DNA from: Aurelia coerulea
Taxonomy: Eukaryota > Cnidaria > Scyphozoa > Semaeostomeae > Ulmaridae
NCBI GenBank assembly: GCA_039566865.1
Contig: CM076957.1
Coordinates: forward strand, 12,843,896 to 12,907,895
DNA: 64,000 bases
Reading direction: 5' to 3'
Part shown: piece by piece, positions 42,532 through 53,907 of the stretch
How positions within the stretch are numbered: the stretch's first letter is position 1
How the letters are laid out: every line of letters begins with the position of its first letter
Notes under the pieces: generated by a model
Database searches by the model: none
Told to the model about the DNA's origin: nothing
The model's input: only the letters and a program-made list of their open reading frames with translations
Translations under genes and position numbers: made by a program

Positions 42532-44131
42532 CCCTTTCTGGGAGGGGGGGGGGAGATCCCCCTACCAAACTTTCTTAAATATATCCGCTGGCATTATAGA
42601 TATGGAGCTGGAACTCCTTGATCCTTACTAAAATTTATTTGGCCATCTAATCTAAAAAAATTCATGGTCCATTATTGTACCACGTGACCTAGATGCCCTT
42701 ATTTGGAGACTGGTCACAAAGAAAATCTTAAAATCCTTGCTAAATTCTTGCAAATCGCTCTAATCATAACGTTATGTACACCATGCAATTGGTCTTGAGA
42801 AGTACTTCCATTTGGTATATAGATTGTTTATATTTGCAGTTATTAACAAATTTTAATATCCATGACGTCATATATCTTTATGATGTCATATTTTGAATGA
42901 CTTAGTGCAATACATCTCGAACTAGCAGAAAACAGTGCCAGTGTTCTTGTTACTAACTATTGTCACTAATTAGACTAGAAGTTTGAAAATAGAGAATGAT
43001 TGACAATAGAAATCTCAACTGGTACATTCAGTTGCTACTTGCTCTTAATTAGCAGGAGTTGCAAGTTAATTAAAAAGAAGTCGGTGTAAGTATCTTCCCC
43101 TGTTCTTACTTGCTACTTTTGGTTAAAATTCTGCCTGTAGTCTCATCTGTACGAATTTACTTTTTAAGTCAGCAGCTCAATTTTGACCATTTCCAATTTC
43201 CCATTGTCTTAGGGCCTTTTTACATGAGGTAGGCCAGCCCACCTAAGTGGGCTGGCTCACCCGAGTGAGATCTGTGTGAAAGGTGAGCCAGCCCACTAGA
43301 GTGAGATCCGTGAGAAAGGCTGGTGGGATCCTCGTCAGGTGGGATGAGAATTGTACATGTAAACACAATCAGGTGGGCCAGCTCATCCAATGTGGGCTGA
43401 GAGTCTCCGTTATACGCATGCGTAAATAAAAAATGTTGGCACCAAACCATTTCTAGCCAAAAATCAACAATGGCCAACCGAATCATCTAACAAATCCTCG
43501 AACTCGAAATAATGAAACACGAACAGAAATGAAGAACATTTCATCAAAAAGAAGCCATTTAAGTGGACGTCTGAAATGGTTGTCTTTGGAAGGAAGCTAT
43601 TTCGTTTTCTCAACTGAGGTGCAACGAACCTATCCATTGGATACTTTTGATAAATCGCCCATAAAATCAAAATTTCTTGTAACTGAAGTACAAGAGCGAG
43701 TATTCCGGATAACTTTGCAATCAGCAACGGAACTTTTCCGCCATTTTAGTAAAAAATTAATTGCTGGCAACGAAAGTTTATGTTTTGTTTGTTTGTGGCG
43801 TGTGGCACCCAAATTATGGCACGAAAAAGAGGCTAGCCCGCCTGAGTGGGATGAAACTTTTCATGTAAACACCCGTGAAAACCATCTCACCTGAGTGAGC
43901 CAGCCCACTTAGGTGTGCTGGCCCACCTCATGTAAACAGGCCCTTAGTTGCCTGGCAATAACACAAATGACCGATTTAACCTCTTGCTAGTCTTGTAAAG
44001 ATAATTGTTCAAAGAACAAATGGCGTAAGCTAAGATTGTTACATCTCTTGTAGGTTTGGAGAGAAAGAGGGGAGGCGAAAGCGCCCCCTCCTGGTCAAAA
44101 CAATCAACATTTCTACCCAGTCCAAATAGGG
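42532..44131. mobile_element. Second TTAA-type element with G-rich end hairpins
   Basis: The left end CCCTTTCTGGGAGGGGGGGG has a G/C hairpin directly after it. The right end, read inward, is CCCTATTTGGACTGGG and is followed by TTAA (44132-44135), with an AGGCGAAAGCGCCCCCTCC hairpin nearby. The left flank reads TCTA rather than TTAA, so one side is worn. Shares ATGACGTCATAT / GATGTCATA interior words with 35764-39001. Contains the Harbinger-like MITE. No transposase. Confidence 0.6.
43212..43943. mobile_element. 732-bp PIF/Harbinger-like MITE
   Basis: Ends GGGCCTTTTTACATGAGG and CCTCATGTAAACAGGCCC, flanked by TTA on both sides (43209-43211, 43944-43946), the 3-bp target expected of PIF/Harbinger. 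The subterminal 150 bp on each side are dense in GGTGAGCCAGCCCAC-like inverted motifs. An open frame at 43529-43894 has no known domain. Confidence 0.8.
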
Positions 44132-44296
44132 TTAAAAAACATCATATACACGTTTTTTTATGTAAGAAATTTATTTAGAGTTCTGTGGTTACACAAGAAA
44201 AGTGGCAACGTTTTATGGTAAAGTATTGCATTTAACGACTGATAACCGCTTAGTTTTTGAAGCATTATGATGATTTAATAGTTTTTTGAAGCCTTT

Positions 44297-44415
44297 GAAA
44301 ACTTTGGAAATCCCTTGGAAATCCCTTGGAAATCTCTGACAAATCTGTCTGGAAATCTGGAAATCCCGGTAAAAGATCTTGAGATTTCGGAAATCCCGGA
44401 AATCTCGTACGCTAT
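44297..44415. repeat. Degenerate GGAAATCCC repeat
   Basis: At least eight imperfect copies of GGAAATC(CC) over ~115 bp. It resembles an NF-kB site cluster by sequence only; nothing supports that function. Confidence 0.6.
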
Positions 44416-45067
44416 TTGGTTAGTGAAATGCCCCTCGGACGGAGCAGGGGTTCTTCATGCAAGAAGTTTTTTTGACAAGTGGTTATTCATGTTGTCAAAT
44501 ATTCAGATTTGGCAATGGCAAACAAGGAATCCAAGAGAGCCCCTGAGCCAAAATCAATTATTTTTATTCAAAAGCGTTCCTGGGGGATGTTATTCCATTA
44601 AAAATGTTACAGAGTTGTCAAAATCCCAATTCAGAACTGGCAAACATAGGGTCTTGAAAGGCACAAATAGAGGGCGTGTCCTCAAGAATTTTAAAAGAAA
44701 AAGAAATAGAGTCCTTGTAGCTGTTGCGCCTACCTTCGGAATACATTCTTGCCTCTTTCTATCAACTTCTGAAGATAAATAGTTTTGAAATCTGATATAC
44801 ATATTCTCTTAGCAAATTTAAGGACCCTATTTATGTTCCGTCTTCCAGCAAAATACCTGAAAATAAAAGCATTTCCTAGACTTGGAAAATTGACGGTGCT
44901 TGCCCCCGACTCAAAAACCTGAATTTCCGCCACTGACCGTATTTACATCATTTCTGTTAAATTGTGTATTATATGTAGAGATTGTTTGTCATTCAGTGTG
45001 TTTGTCATAGTGGAGAAGTTTGCACATGCGTGTAAATGATTTTCATGTCTAAGTTGACCTTTTTCTA
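44416..45067. other. No recognised gene
   Basis: A long frame starting in the preceding repeat runs to 44782 without any recognisable domain. Confidence 0.35.
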
Positions 45068-45712
45068 TAGGGTGAGTCAGAAAAAGGATCCCCGCTTGGA
45101 ACGCCACTGCTCCATGAGTATCAAAGCAATGATATTGAAAAATGCCTTGTTTTATTGCCAATATGTTCAATTACGCTCAGTAATTTACCCGGTCTTAATC
45201 GGCCATTCCTTCCCATGGATATGGATGATTATCTGCAGAAAGCCCCTTCCAAAAACCTGCAAAAGCCAACGAAGACAATGGGCACATTTTCCTTCCTAAA
45301 GATTGATGACACTCGCATAAATTCGTGTATTTCGTCCTCTTGGAAGAATGGAATCCCCCTGAATAGGTCATGGATACCAGGGGGAGGACTTCAGGGGGAG
45401 GACTTGGGGGAGGACTCCCAAGAGGATAGCACGTACTAAAGCGTTCACAAGTCATTGCTGTAAGGCCACTGTAAGGCAGAAATGTTAGGGAAATTTGTTC
45501 ATGATTTTTGGCACGTTTTGAAGGTTTTTTGAAGAGGCTTTCTGGAGTGAATCCCTCATAATTTCAGAGATGAGTGGCCGATTTCAGTCAGATAAATTTT
45601 ATAGTAGATTTGAAGATTTCTACAATTAAACTACATATTTGCCGATACCATTGTCTTGATATCCAGGGAGCCGTGACCTTCAAACGAGGATTCTTTTTTC
45701 TGACTCACCCGG
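45068..45712. mobile_element. 645-bp mariner-like MITE
   Basis: Ends TAGGGTGAGTCAGAAAAAGG and, inverted, CCGGGTGAGTCAGAAAAAAG, both flanked by TA (45066-45067, 45713-45714). The inverted similarity extends ~60 bp. No transposase. Confidence 0.75.
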
Positions 45713-47447
45713 TATGTAATAATTTCAAAGTTAATTTCCGCTATATGAATTGGCAAACACCCTGTGTTTTTCTTTAACTCATCAGGTTTAATATTTACTT
45801 GTTTACAATGGTGTACATAAGAGGTAGCAGATTTGTTGAAGAACAACTGCTTCTTCTTAAGCAAACTAATCGCCCCTAACAATTGTTTTATCCTTTTTGT
45901 TGCAAATAGTTTTGCACTGCAAGCATTATTGAATTGTTCTATTGCACTCTGTTAGGAATTAAAGAAATGTGGAGTGCATGAAGTTGTGAGAGTTTGTGAA
46001 CCAACATATGCAAGAGAAGATTTAACAAAAGAAGGAATAACAGTTCTGGTTGGTTGCTATTTTGTCACTTTTCTAATCATTTGTTCTTTGCTGTGTTAAC
46101 TTCTCATATTGTAAGCCCGGCGCACACAGAGAGGGAAATGCTCAGCAAAATGGTATGAATGACATTTTGCTCAGGAAAATTCTCACCCTGCGTGGATGAT
46201 TTTCACTGAGGAAATAATCATTTGTTTAGCTGGAAAAAATAGCTAACGTGTTTGATAATTTCTGTCTTTCATGTCAAAATCCTCACTGTCGGCGGTGTCA
46301 CAGAGAATTTTGCACCCTGCGTTAAGTACACATGTGTTGGCGTTGCCATGGCATCTACCACAGGTCACAACAATGACTCAAATGATATGGCATGTTCTAC
46401 CTACATCTGAAGAAGATTTACAAAGAGCCCCATCGCCCTGTTCCGATCACTGCCTGCTGTGAGCACTTTGGTGTACAATCTCGGGATGTTTGTTTACAAG
46501 AGGAATGTGTCCTTTAATAAAAAAAGCACGCACAAAAATACTTTGCTGACGCCATGAGCTTCAAGTTGAGACATGGTTTACTTTTTTCTGGCGTGTAAAT
46601 CCAGCGATATGGGAAGATGAAAGAGGCCTACTTGTGATGGAATCGCAAGCAGTTGCCATTTTTCACTTCGTGTTTCATTGCAGCAATCATATTTTGTCTT
46701 GTTTCTCTGCTACTGTTTGCCAGAACCGCAGTCAAAACATTTCAAACTTTACTCCAACTCTCTAAGCGAAGATTTAAAAAAAAATTTCTATCATAATATC
46801 TTCTGCTTCCCAGCCGGGGGTAAAGTTCTAACTGCAGTCAGATACGCTACATATTACCCTCTTCCGATCACTTGGTTTGGCTTCAAATTCTGGGATTCTC
46901 TCTCAATGAAGAGACGGGATGGAAGGTGAAATAAACAAAGAAACCTCACCAGGGGGTTTCGTTGACTTTGGATGCGCGTGAGGTAGGGTTTGAATTAATG
47001 CCAGGGGGGCATTGAAGTATGGGAAGGGGGCTATGCTATATTGTTGCCAGTTATCTTGTAATAGACTGTAAATTTCAATTGTAAATTGCTTATGGTGTCC
47101 TTAAACGAATAAAGAGGCAAAATGTTACTTATCAAACGATAGCATGAGATAAATATATTTTGTTATGTCTATGGCATCCATTTCAATTGGAAACTGCCCT
47201 TTCTTGAGCCCTCTGCGGTGGTACCGTCCGAAATTCATGCGCGAGCTTGCGTGATCGGAACAGGGCGATGGAATGAAGATATTGCGATTTTGTCGCTTTG
47301 TATTCCGACAACGATTTTACAGAAGACGGTCGCTAAATGTACAAGAACTGGTTTCTATATTTTAAACTATGAAATAAGGAATACTTCATCAGCATTAACT
47401 TTTCCGATAAAGTTTACTTAGGCCAAGTAACTCAAGGTTTCTTTTTC
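45713..47447. other. No recognised gene; short repeats only
   Basis: A 21-bp word, GTGATCGGAACAGGGCGATG(G), occurs inverted at 46430-46450 and direct at 47251-47271 and 47449-47469. A CCCGGCGCACAC end-like word at about 46106 and CTCAGCAAAATG/CATTTTGCTCAG inverted words (46141-46180) suggest a small MITE. Confidence 0.45.
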
Positions 47448-48091
47448 AGTGATCGGAACAGGGCGATGGGGCTCTATGTATTTAGATACTTCGTGTGCGG
47501 CGGACTTAGGACAACATCTTGTTCCGGCAAAACAGCTTAAGTTATTGGGTGTAATAATTGACAAGCAGATGAATTTTAGTGAGCACATTAGAGAAATCAG
47601 TAGGAAAGCAGGTCCAAGTTCAAATTGGATATTCCATTTCGCAAAACTACTGCTGGACAAAAATGTCTATCTTATCTAGGGCCCAAAACATGGAATAGTC
47701 TTTCATCAGAGATTAAATCAACAAATAATATCGACACTTTCAAACATAAGATCAAAGAGAACTTTTTCCAAAACATACAAAAAGAGGAAGATGACATACA
47801 TGTCTTCTATTAAGACTTGTCATCATCTCTCCCGATCATGGTATGGTCTTATAAACCATATTTTATACCGAAAACAAAGTACAGTTGTGTATATATTTTT
47901 TTCTTACGTTTTTCGTTGTGCCAGCACCTCTAAGGGGACCATTATGGAATTAAGGTCATCTTGATCTTTTAATGCTATCCCTGCCACTGTAATTAGGGGT
48001 GTTTTTCCTTTACGTTTTTAACATTATTTATTGTATTGTATCTATTTTTATATTATATAACTTGTAAATACTTGTAATTGTGGCAAAATGA
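47448..48091 (+). pseudogene. LINE 3' fragment with internal deletion
   Basis: The frame near 47530-47620 reads LKLLGVIIDKQMNFSEHI, the RT-thumb segment of a LINE. It passes by a deletion and frameshift at about 47625 into GPKTWNSLSSEIKSTNN and KHKIKENFF, the C-terminal end. The 3'UTR runs into a CATA microsatellite. It is a third LINE family in this window. Confidence 0.75.
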
Positions 48092-48180
48092 TACATACAT
48101 ACATACATACATACATACATACATACATACATACATACATACATACATACATACATACATACATACATACATACATACAT
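48092..48180. repeat. (CATA)n microsatellite, LINE tail
   Basis: About 22 perfect units. The open reading frame across it is an artefact. Confidence 0.95.
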
Positions 48181-49334
48181 TATCAACAGTTAGCACACTT
48201 TCTGGGGACAGTTATGCCTGATCATAGTTCTGATAGTCCTTATGGCATTTATAAGATGCATGATATCCTGGAAAGATATCGGGAGTCCATAATTCAAGAT
48301 TCGAGAACTAAGAACAAACCTCCTAATTCAAAAGCCAAAATTCAAGAACCAGAGCCATAAGCTCCAATTTAAGAACAGGAATTCCAAAAACAAGCTTAGA
48401 CATTCTGATTTAAGAACTGGAACTCAAGACCCGTGCTTAGATATGCAACTGTAACACAGGTCCTTGAATACGTATGACCAAATCAACCTATTAAAATACT
48501 AGTTATTATTATTAATATTAGCTAGCTGCTGAGGGTGTTGCTGAGGGAGTTCATTAAAGAACCGGATTTAAAAAGACAAGATTAGACTCCCTAATAAAGG
48601 AACCGGTTTTAAAAGTGAGGCTCAGACGCCTAAATTCAAGAGTGGATTCAAGATCCATTAGACACTAAGATTTCTGAACAACTTTCGAATCATATAGATA
48701 TCAACGGTTTTCAGATTCAATAAAAATAGTTTCAGGTAATTTGTTTGAAAATGCTTGCTTGTAAATTATCCTTCCCTGATAGAGGTATACTCTCCCATGC
48801 CTCTGGTGCCTTGTAAAACAATCTTATTCCCAGCTTAATCTAAAAGCAAGACCCAATGAACTCCATACGCTAACGAGGATTGCTTTGCTGCAAATGCGCA
48901 AATGCGTTCTTTTTACATTTTAAGACAACTTTCAGTACTGGCTCAAATTCTTAGTTTTGTGTACACAATGCTAAAAAAAGAAATTTCTGTTTAAGAATTG
49001 GTTCTTTTTGTTAAAAAGGCTGTCGTGATACACTTTGACAATCGAGAAATTCAATCTTTTGAAATTCAAGAAATTCTGCAAGAGACTCCATTCTCTATCG
49101 AAAATGGGCCTAAATGCAAGAAACCTCACGACAAATTTTAGGGTCAAATGTCTTAAAGAAAAATGAGTGTATTGCTTCAAAGGCTCAATCGCTCTCTTCT
49201 AGCTTGGTTTTGGATTTTTTTTAGAGACAGAACACCGTTTGAAGCAGGGCTCAGAAAAATGAAAAGAAACTAAGAATTAAAAAGGGAACCATAACACGAG
49301 GTAAATTTCGAAGAGATAAGGCACGCGTATTTTT
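48181..49334. other. No gene seen
   Basis: From about 48290 to 48660 there are loosely repeated AAGAACxxGAATTCAA words; otherwise unremarkable. Confidence 0.4.
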
Positions 49335-49690
49335 ATAAGAAATTAAGAATATGGGCTAGTACTGAATGTTTCTTAAAATTATCAGATTTTCAGTACTTAG
49401 AGTTTCTTACCAGTTTCTCGGAAGTTACATAACAATATTCATGTTCACTACCTGAGCCTTCGTGAACATTTAAAAACAATGTTTTTTGAAGCAATTCCAA
49501 TGTTTAGACATTATTCAAGTACCTTCCCAGTAATATGATACAGAAAACAAGTGAAAGAAAGTAGAGATATGTCAAGGATTTCCTTTATATAAATAGTTTC
49601 TTAACATATATTTTCCCAGTACTGGAGTTTCTTAGTTTTTGGCGATCTGAGAGTTAAGTTTTTATGGGCAGTTTCTTATAAAAGATACGG
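49335..49690 (-). repeat. AGTACTG-family repeat, copy C (uninterrupted)
   Basis: Runs from TAAGAAATTAAGAATATGGG through CTAGTACTGAATGTTTCTTA to CAGTACTGGAGTTTCTTAGT and a TTTCTTATAA end. The two ends are partly inverted copies. It provides the empty-site reference for the TTAA insertion at 35764. Confidence 0.75.
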
Positions 49691-49866
49691 GTAGGTAGAC
49701 CTCGTAACCAGGGCTAAAATGTCTCAAAAAATCAGGACAATAATCCACTACTTGCTATTAGTTGACTAAACTGCTTTTAACAAATGCCTTATTCTAGAAC
49801 AAATGACTTCTTCTTAATGGTGGCAATAATTGCCAATATTGACTCACAGCCTACACATATTTTGTT

Positions 49867-50200
49867 TATCAGAAACTGCTAATGAGAAACTCAATTCTTA
49901 GATCGCCAAGAAATTGAGGAGAACTCTAATACTGAGAGAATATGACAATAAGGAACAATCTATCTTGATAAAAGAAATTCTTAACAATCTTGTCTTTATT
50001 TTTTCACTTGTTTCTTGCATCATATTACTCGGGAGGTTTTTGAGAAATGTTTAGACATTAGGAAGGCTTCAAAAACTTTGATCTGAAATGTTCATGGGGG
50101 CACAGGTAGTGGACATGAAGATAATTATGTAACCTTCAAGAAACTCGTAAGAAACTCTGAGTACTCAAAACCTGATAATTGTAAGAACGTTTAGTCCGGT
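49867..50200 (+). repeat. AGTACTG-family repeat, copy D
   Basis: Opposite orientation to copy C, 180 bp away: CTTAGATCGCCAAGAAATT, CACTTGTTTCTTGCATCA and GAAATGTTCATGGGGGCACA align with copy A at 18.1 kb. Confidence 0.7.
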
Positions 50201-50368
50201 TTAAAAATGTTCTTTTAAGTAAAATGTTTTTTATATGATGAAAAATCCTCACAAAGCATTTTATGATCCAGGCAAAGTAAGAAAAAAACATGAATGGATA
50301 ACCACCATAACTAGCCTCTTTTTCATTGATATATTGAAAGAGAGGTTTGGCGCTCTTTGATCAGCCGC

Positions 50369-50483
50369 AATGTTTTACTTCGCGCCTTTTTCCAACGGAA
50401 TATTGTGTGTGGCCTAAAGACGAAAGACGAAAAGCCTAAAAACTCAAAGACATTGGAAAGTTTGTCTTATCACTCAAAGACAG
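50369..50483 (+). CDS. Candidate exon 1 of an unidentified gene
   Basis: An open frame encoding a Lys/Ser-rich stretch (KTKDEKPKNSKTLESLSYHS) ends at a strong donor ACAG/GTGAGT (50483/50484), leaving one extra base. The next candidate exon supplies the two bases needed. No in-frame ATG was found. The 5' boundary is a guess: an acceptor-like TTGATCAG ends at about 50366, or the coding start lies elsewhere. Confidence 0.4.
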
Positions 50484-51156
50484 GTGAGTTTGTCTTATCA
50501 CTTGGAGCTGTTAAGGGCTTCATACTTTTGCTGAATCACTTTTCTTGATTCATTGCAGTCTGTTATCTTGGCCTACTAGGCCTATCTATTAGAGGACCCT
50601 CTCATTTTTGCTGTATGATGGGGAGTTATATGTGAATATGTAACATTTTTATTTCTTGCAACAGTGAGGAAAGAGGAGCCTTAGGCTTAGTAACTAACTT
50701 AGGCCCGTCCTCTCCAAGCTAGTTTTTCTTGTTTTAATTGGAGATGAATAGGCCTCTACTAAGTGCTGTTTGTCGGTCCATGTTGGTCAACAAGCCTCTC
50801 AACCCCTCCCCCTTCCTCCCACACTGAAAAGGTTACCAAGAGAACACGGAAGATATGCAAATAGTTATTGATTTGATGACAATTGCTTGATTGCCAGACT
50901 GGAAAGTTTGTATTTTGCGCATGCAAATTGACATGGCCTACCTTTTGCAGAATATTGAGTATGTCTGCAGCATACTCCAAGCCTGATACTAACCTGCCTT
51001 GAGTGTGATTTTGTGTGAGAGCTTGATTCAAGTAAGAAGCTTGCACTGCTTATGCTAGCTTGCAGCATGCATCCCCACAAATGACAAAGGGAAATATGCC
51101 ATGTGCCCTGTAAATGTATTTCAAACCTCTTGAAATATGCAAAAATCTAAATTCAG

Positions 51157-51272
51157 ATTGCTATCATTCTGAAAAAAGCACCATTCAAGGTCATATCAAG
51201 CTCAGACAGCTAACATTTGAAGTTCCTTTGGGAAACAAATTTCAGTGGTCTCTTTTAATGCCTGTACTCAAG
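51157..51272 (+). CDS. Candidate exon 2 of an unidentified gene
   Basis: Bounded by AATTCAG/AT and CAAG/GTAAGC. Encodes about 38 residues including GHIKLRQLTFEVPLGNKF. It begins with 2 bases that complete the split codon from 50483 and ends in phase 0, matching the next exon. I do not recognise the family. The acceptor has a weak pyrimidine tract. Confidence 0.45.
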
Positions 51273-51369
51273 GTAAGCTCTATAAAGCTTGATTGTAGTA
51301 TGTTTGAGAATAAATCTAGTATGTGATTTTTGTCAAGCATGAAACAGTATGTGCAAACTGACAAAATTA

Positions 51370-51542
51370 TGTGAAGGCAAAGTTGCGCTTTTTAGCACCA
51401 AGTGCTGGGATCACAGAAGTAGCTAAGTACTAATTGAGTACGCAACCATTTGTCGTGCCGCTCAGGTGGTGGGGCCCTTCTGGGTATCAATTTTCTGGCT
51501 GCAGAGTCAGAGGATTGCACCACTGCGCCACAACACCTTCAA
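51370..51542 (-). mobile_element. tRNA-derived SINE, minus copy
   Basis: Inverted relative of the copy at 51584: GGTGTTGTGGCGCAGTGGTG head (box A-like), a damaged box B, and a tail with GATCCCAGCACTTGGTGCTA. It lies in the intron between the candidate exons. Confidence 0.7.
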
Positions 51543-51583
51543 CACACTCAATTCAAGCCAAAATCATGCTTCTATCAAGCCTT

Positions 51584-51780
51584 GAAGGTGTTGTGGTGCA
51601 GTGGTGTAATCCTCTGACTTTGCAGCCAGAACAGTCAGACGGAGTGGGTTCAATACCCGGTAGGACCCCATCACTTGAGCATCATGACAGGGGTCGCGGA
51701 CTCGATTAGGTCTGCTCTATTTCTGCGATCCCAGCGCTTGGCGCTGAAAAATGCAACTCCACCTTCACCTTCACCTTTTT
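51584..51780 (+). mobile_element. tRNA-derived SINE, plus copy
   Basis: The head GGTGTTGTGGTGCAGTGGTG contains a box A-like motif, and GGGTTCAATACCC at 51646 is a good box B; together they are a Pol III promoter. The tRNA-unrelated tail has GATCCCAGCGCTTGGCGCTG and ends with CCTTCACCTTCACC and a T-run. The two copies face each other head to head, 41 bp apart. Confidence 0.75.
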
Positions 51781-52508
51781 CTTTATGGTAAGTAACATTT
51801 TCCCGGAATCTTTGCAGTTTCTACAGTTGAGAACAACAGGCTAAGACAACAAATGATTTTGTTTATTGCAAACTGTGCGACTCAGATGCAAAACTGCATA
51901 AGTTCCTGCTTCTGCAAGATATTGCGCGCCCTATACAAACTTTCTAGTCTTTACATTCTTTGCACGAAAAGCAGCTTGCTTCCCCCTTCTTCCACTCATA
52001 GTATTTTCAGATGAAAACAGAACTCAGTTGTTTACAGCCCCTTGACATAATTTAGGTTCTTTTGTGCAACTTGCCTGGCATTCAGAGTAGAAGGAATGAT
52101 GGCATTAATGCAAGCAAAAGCACATTGTCTAGAAACAAAAGAAGCTGCAGAAATTCTCTGTAAGCAGTAGAACATTACAGTCTGGCAGATTAGGAGAGAT
52201 TTCAATCTATGAATCCTTAGTTGCTGGCCACGAGGGTACATTTTAACATGGTGCTCATTCACACATTTTGCAAGTTGGTATCATCCAGTTGTTGGTAACT
52301 ATTGGTAGATTCTAAATTATGAGATATTTAAAGAAGTTGAATGTTTGCATTTAAACCATTCTTTGGTTGTTTGTATAATAAGAATGCAAATGGCATCTAA
52401 AATCATGACTTCTGACTTCATGACTTCTGATTGACCAATTGGTCTTTGCATTTCATAATATTGTGTCACAGGTATGTCAAAATAAATTATTTACCTCTCT
52501 CATTTTAG

Positions 52509-52610
52509 AAAAGAATTCAAGAACGTACTAAAGAGCCAGGACCTTTTCACCCAGACTGGGTAAAGGAAGACTTCCAGATTTTGAAGCTATGTTTTTTGAC
52601 AAGCAACAAG
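52509..52610 (+). CDS. Candidate exon 3 of an unidentified gene
   Basis: A 102-bp open stretch between a good acceptor (CTCTCATTTTAG) and donor (AACAAG/GTAAAA), phase 0 at both ends. Encodes KEPGPFHPDWVKEDFQILKL-type sequence, 34 residues. The non-repetitive composition and matching phases support a real gene, but I cannot name it. The next exon is not certain; a 39-bp stretch at 62820-62858 has compatible phase. Confidence 0.5.
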
Positions 52611-52924
52611 GTAAAACTTTACCTTCAATTTTGAAGGTTGTGCAGAAATAGATAGATTCAATTTAGGGTCCAATGGAATCATTGGTTTCTTGACTTGGTT
52701 ACTTGTCATGGCAGAAGGCATATACCTCCAGGAATATTTTTATGATAATGATCACATTTATATAGTAGATTGCTCTGGAAGCCTGTAATAAGTGGAATTG
52801 ATATCACACAAGAAATGAAGAAAATTGTTTCATTGCACCCCCGATCAGTTTGCAAGCTGTGTTTCACCAATGAAATATCAATGCCAATTAATTTACTTCA
52901 AATGCATATATGCTGTTGTATTCC

Positions 52925-53033
52925 CATAAAATCATTTGGGTGTACAAAATCTATGGGAACTTCATACTCAAAATGCATATGGGTGGAATTGACCTTTCAC
53001 CATTTGTCTCTATATACTTAGTGGGGACTTTAT
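52925..53033. repeat. Two diverged satellite monomers
   Basis: ATCATTTGGGTGTACAAAAT, then TGGGAACTTCATA, then TTAGTGGGGACTT follow the layout of the 68-bp satellite that starts 740 bp further on. They look like an old edge of the array. Confidence 0.6.
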
Positions 53034-53039
53034 TGCCTG

Positions 53040-53774
53040 CGCTCCTGAAGGGCTTATGGTCTCCCCTGTACATGCGTGGGTAGACGATCTTCTTTACCAG
53101 AACAAATCTCATCTGGCGAGGGTCTGTCAGCAATTTGTCAGCAGATTTTAGCCACTATGAAAAGAGGGCACCTAATACAAGGCTCAGAATGTTCATGGAT
53201 GTCAAATGTAATATGAGGGCTACAATTTTGTTTGTGTTCCGTGAAAGTACCGTGAAAGCATCTTGCAATACGTGGATAAGGAAAACAAAGCAACATTCCA
53301 ATTGATTAAGACAAATGAGAACCTTTAGAACAGGAGAATATTATTCAAATCTTATCTTTATTCTGAATTCTTTTTTGGATTTTTTTTTAACGCTGTTAGG
53401 CCTAATCAGACAGGAAAATATACATTCAGGCTGAGGTTGTATTCTGCTTCAGCTGAGGGAGATAACATTATCACAAACGTTTATTTCATCTAGAGAAAAA
53501 TATAGATAGATAGCACTGGGGAAATCATTGGAACAACTCAAGGCCAGCTTATTGGTAGAAAATTGAAGCTGACAACCAGCTTTGATTAAAGTTAGTCAAA
53601 TGTATCAGATACTGTTATGGTGATTGTTATCATGACATAGCTTACTTTTCTTCTGCTTTCACTGAAGCAACGGGGCATTATTCAGGAAAAACTTCCCCAC
53701 CTTAAAACCATCTGTAAGGATCCTACCTACATATCTTGCGGGCAAACCTAGCGAGAGCTATTTCTAGTATTATT
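53040..53774. other. No gene seen
   Basis: Unassigned AT-rich sequence between old monomers and the main satellite. Confidence 0.4.
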
Positions 53775-53907
53775 TTAAATGGATATAAGTTGTTTGGACC
53801 TAACATCAGTTGTCTGTACATGCTTTGTGGGGACTTAATATTCAAAATTGATATAAATCCAATTAAGATAATATCATTTGTATGTACAGACTTTGTGGAG
53901 ATTTCAT

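Noticed and set aside
44297..44415. Cluster of NF-kB sites
   Set aside because: GGAAATCCC words arise from a degenerate simple repeat; no gene start is nearby.
46380..46500. THAP-like zinc finger exon
   Set aside because: A few residues (a CCEHF-like stretch) resemble THAP, but the first cysteine pair and conserved Trp/Pro are absent and stops follow.
48088..48360. Protein with HTYI repeats
   Set aside because: Translation of a CATA microsatellite plus random downstream sequence.
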